Source of the DNA: Oscillospiraceae bacterium
GTDB lineage: Bacteria; Bacillota; Clostridia; Oscillospirales; Oscillospiraceae
Direction: 5' to 3'
Assembly (NCBI GenBank): GCA_017521875.1
Contig: JAFXBH010000056.1
Location: forward strand, 1-16,807
Length of the DNA stretch: 16,807 nt
A program made the translations under genes and the position numbers. This document shows positions 16,117 to 16,807 of this stretch, one piece after another. The first letter of the stretch is position 1; each line of letters starts with the position of its first letter. The notes under the pieces were generated by a model. The model was not told the origin of the DNA, did not search any database, and saw only the letters and a list, made by a program, of their open reading frames with translations.

Positions 16117-16145
16117 CATTTTATGCAATCTCCGGGTTGTGGGTG
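16117..16145 (-). promoter_or_regulatory. Possible sigma-K-like promoter of the Cys-rich gene
   Basis: Minus strand: CACC (16142-16145), 16-nt spacer, CATAAAATG (16117-16125) preceded by G. This resembles the sporulation sigma-K pattern mACm ... gCATAnnnTa, with the last -10 base mismatched. No good sigma-A promoter was found in the same 208-bp gap. A small ATAAGC/GCTTAT hairpin (16096-16112) would lie at the start of the transcript. Confidence 0.3.
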
Positions 16146-16170
16146 CAGGCCCAATTGAAATTTAAAAAAT

Positions 16171-16186
16171 ATACATTATTTTGTGT
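16171..16186. promoter_or_regulatory. NrdR box 1 (candidate)
   Basis: ATACATTATTTTGTGT matches 13 of 16 positions of the NrdR box consensus acaCwAtATaTwGtgt. It lies just upstream of the -35 box of nrdD and 32 bp, start to start, from box 2. Confidence 0.7.
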
Positions 16187-16193
16187 TTTCCTC

Positions 16194-16221
16194 TTGCAAA
16201 AACCACAATATGTAGTATAAT
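16194..16221 (+). promoter_or_regulatory. Promoter of nrdD
   Basis: TTGCAA (-35, 16194-16199), 16-bp spacer, TATAAT (-10, 16216-16221), start near 16228. The leader is about 45 nt and holds AAAGGAGGG (16257-16265). NrdR box 2 covers the spacer and the start of the -10 box. Confidence 0.85.
16203..16218. promoter_or_regulatory. NrdR box 2 (candidate)
   Basis: CCACAATATGTAGTAT matches 13 of 16 positions of the NrdR consensus. A gap of 16 bp to box 1 places the two boxes about three helical turns apart, as is usual for NrdR pairs. Its overlap with the promoter fits repression. Confidence 0.75.
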
Positions 16222-16273
16222 AGGGGTTACCCACGAAATTTGTCAACATTCTGCCCAAAGGAGGGTTTTACTT

Positions 16274-16807
16274 ATGAAGATCATTAAGCGAAACGGCGCA
16301 GAAGTGGCTTTTGACGCCAGCAAGATTGAAACTGCCATCACCAAAGCCAATGAAGCCGTGGAAGAAAGCGTCCGCATGACGCCTTTGCAGATCAAGCGAA
16401 TCACGGAGCATGTGCAGATTGCCTGCGAGGAAATGGGCCGCAGCCCCTCTGTGGAAGAGATTCAGGATCTGGTGGAAAAAGCCATTATGGCTCACGGTGC
16501 TTTTGAAGTTGCCAAGTGCTATATTACATACCGCTACAACCGCAGCCTGTTGCGGCAAGCCAACACCACTGACGACCGAATCCTGACTCTGATCGAGTGC
16601 AATAACGAGGAAGTCAAGCAGGAAAACGCCAACAAGAATCCCACCATCAACGCCGTGCAAAGAGACTATATGGCCGGTGAGGTCAGTAAGGACATCACCA
16701 ACCGGATCCTGCTGCCCAAGGAAATTGTGGATGCCCACAATGCCGGTATTATCCACTTCCACGATTCAGACTACTATGCCCAGCATATGCACAACTGCGA
16801 TCTGGTG
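16274..16807 (+). CDS. nrdD: Anaerobic (class III) ribonucleoside-triphosphate reductase, partial
   Basis: The first 178 codons of a gene cut by the window end. Residues 1-90 or so form an ATP-cone (MKIIKRNGAEVAFDASKIE, then EEIQDLVEKAIMAHG and YITYRYNRS), the allosteric dATP/ATP switch. The catalytic part begins with DYMAGEVSKDITNRILLP and IIHFHDSDYYAQHMHNCDL, typical of NrdD. The enzyme reduces NTPs to dNTPs using a glycyl radical installed by NrdG, and works only without oxygen. The glycyl-radical C-terminus and any nrdG lie outside the window. The ATG has AAAGGAGGG 8 nt upstream. Confidence 0.96.
   Translation, partial: MKIIKRNGAEVAFDASKIETAITKANEAVEESVRMTPLQIKRITEHVQIACEEMGRSPSVEEIQDLVEKAIMAHGAFEVAKCYITYRYNRSLLRQANTTDDRILTLIECNNEEVKQENANKNPTINAVQRDYMAGEVSKDITNRILLPKEIVDAHNAGIIHFHDSDYYAQHMHNCDLV

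Overview
The window looks like a chromosomal core segment of a moderately GC-rich anaerobic Firmicute, most like the gut Clostridia of the Oscillospiraceae/Ruminococcaceae type. This is judged from protein style, strong AGGAGG-type ribosome sites, a class III (anaerobic) ribonucleotide reductase, a YerC/YecD TrpR-like regulator and a Cys-rich protein family I associate with Clostridia. No rRNA, CRISPR array, insertion sequence or recombinase gene is visible.

Layout. (1) Positions 1-372: a minus-strand tRNA-Val(CAC) with its promoter and terminator. The tRNA 3' end plus terminator (59 bp) is repeated exactly 151 bp away, and a nested palindromic element lies between the copies. (2) 373-1050 (+): sfsA, driven by a promoter facing the tRNA promoter. 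(3) 1090-3748 (-): a polar amino acid ABC importer (lipoprotein, permease, ATPase) with yerC as last gene. The importer has its own promoter and a strong hairpin after the binding-protein gene; a bidirectional terminator separates yerC from sfsA. (4) 3936-11144 (-): a complete F-type ATP synthase operon, atpZ-atpI-atpB-atpE-atpF-atpH-atpA-atpG-atpD-atpC, with one recognisable promoter and one strong terminator. (5) 11273-15192 (+): recD2-comF-mreB-like genes, tightly packed, ended by a bidirectional terminator. (6) 15241-16065 (-): a Cys-rich protein of unknown function. (7) 16274-16807 (+): the start of nrdD, cut by the window end, behind a promoter overlapped by two NrdR-box-like sequences.

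How it works together. Most of the window is housekeeping: energy coupling, amino acid uptake, DNA repair, cell shape and dNTP supply. The points of most interest are the Na+-type two-carboxylate motif in the ATP synthase c subunit, an apparent extra two-helix insert in subunit a, the tRNA-end duplication with its palindrome, the paired NrdR boxes, and the Cys-rich gene with a possible late-sporulation promoter. I did not find an evident new multi-gene defence or mobile system here.
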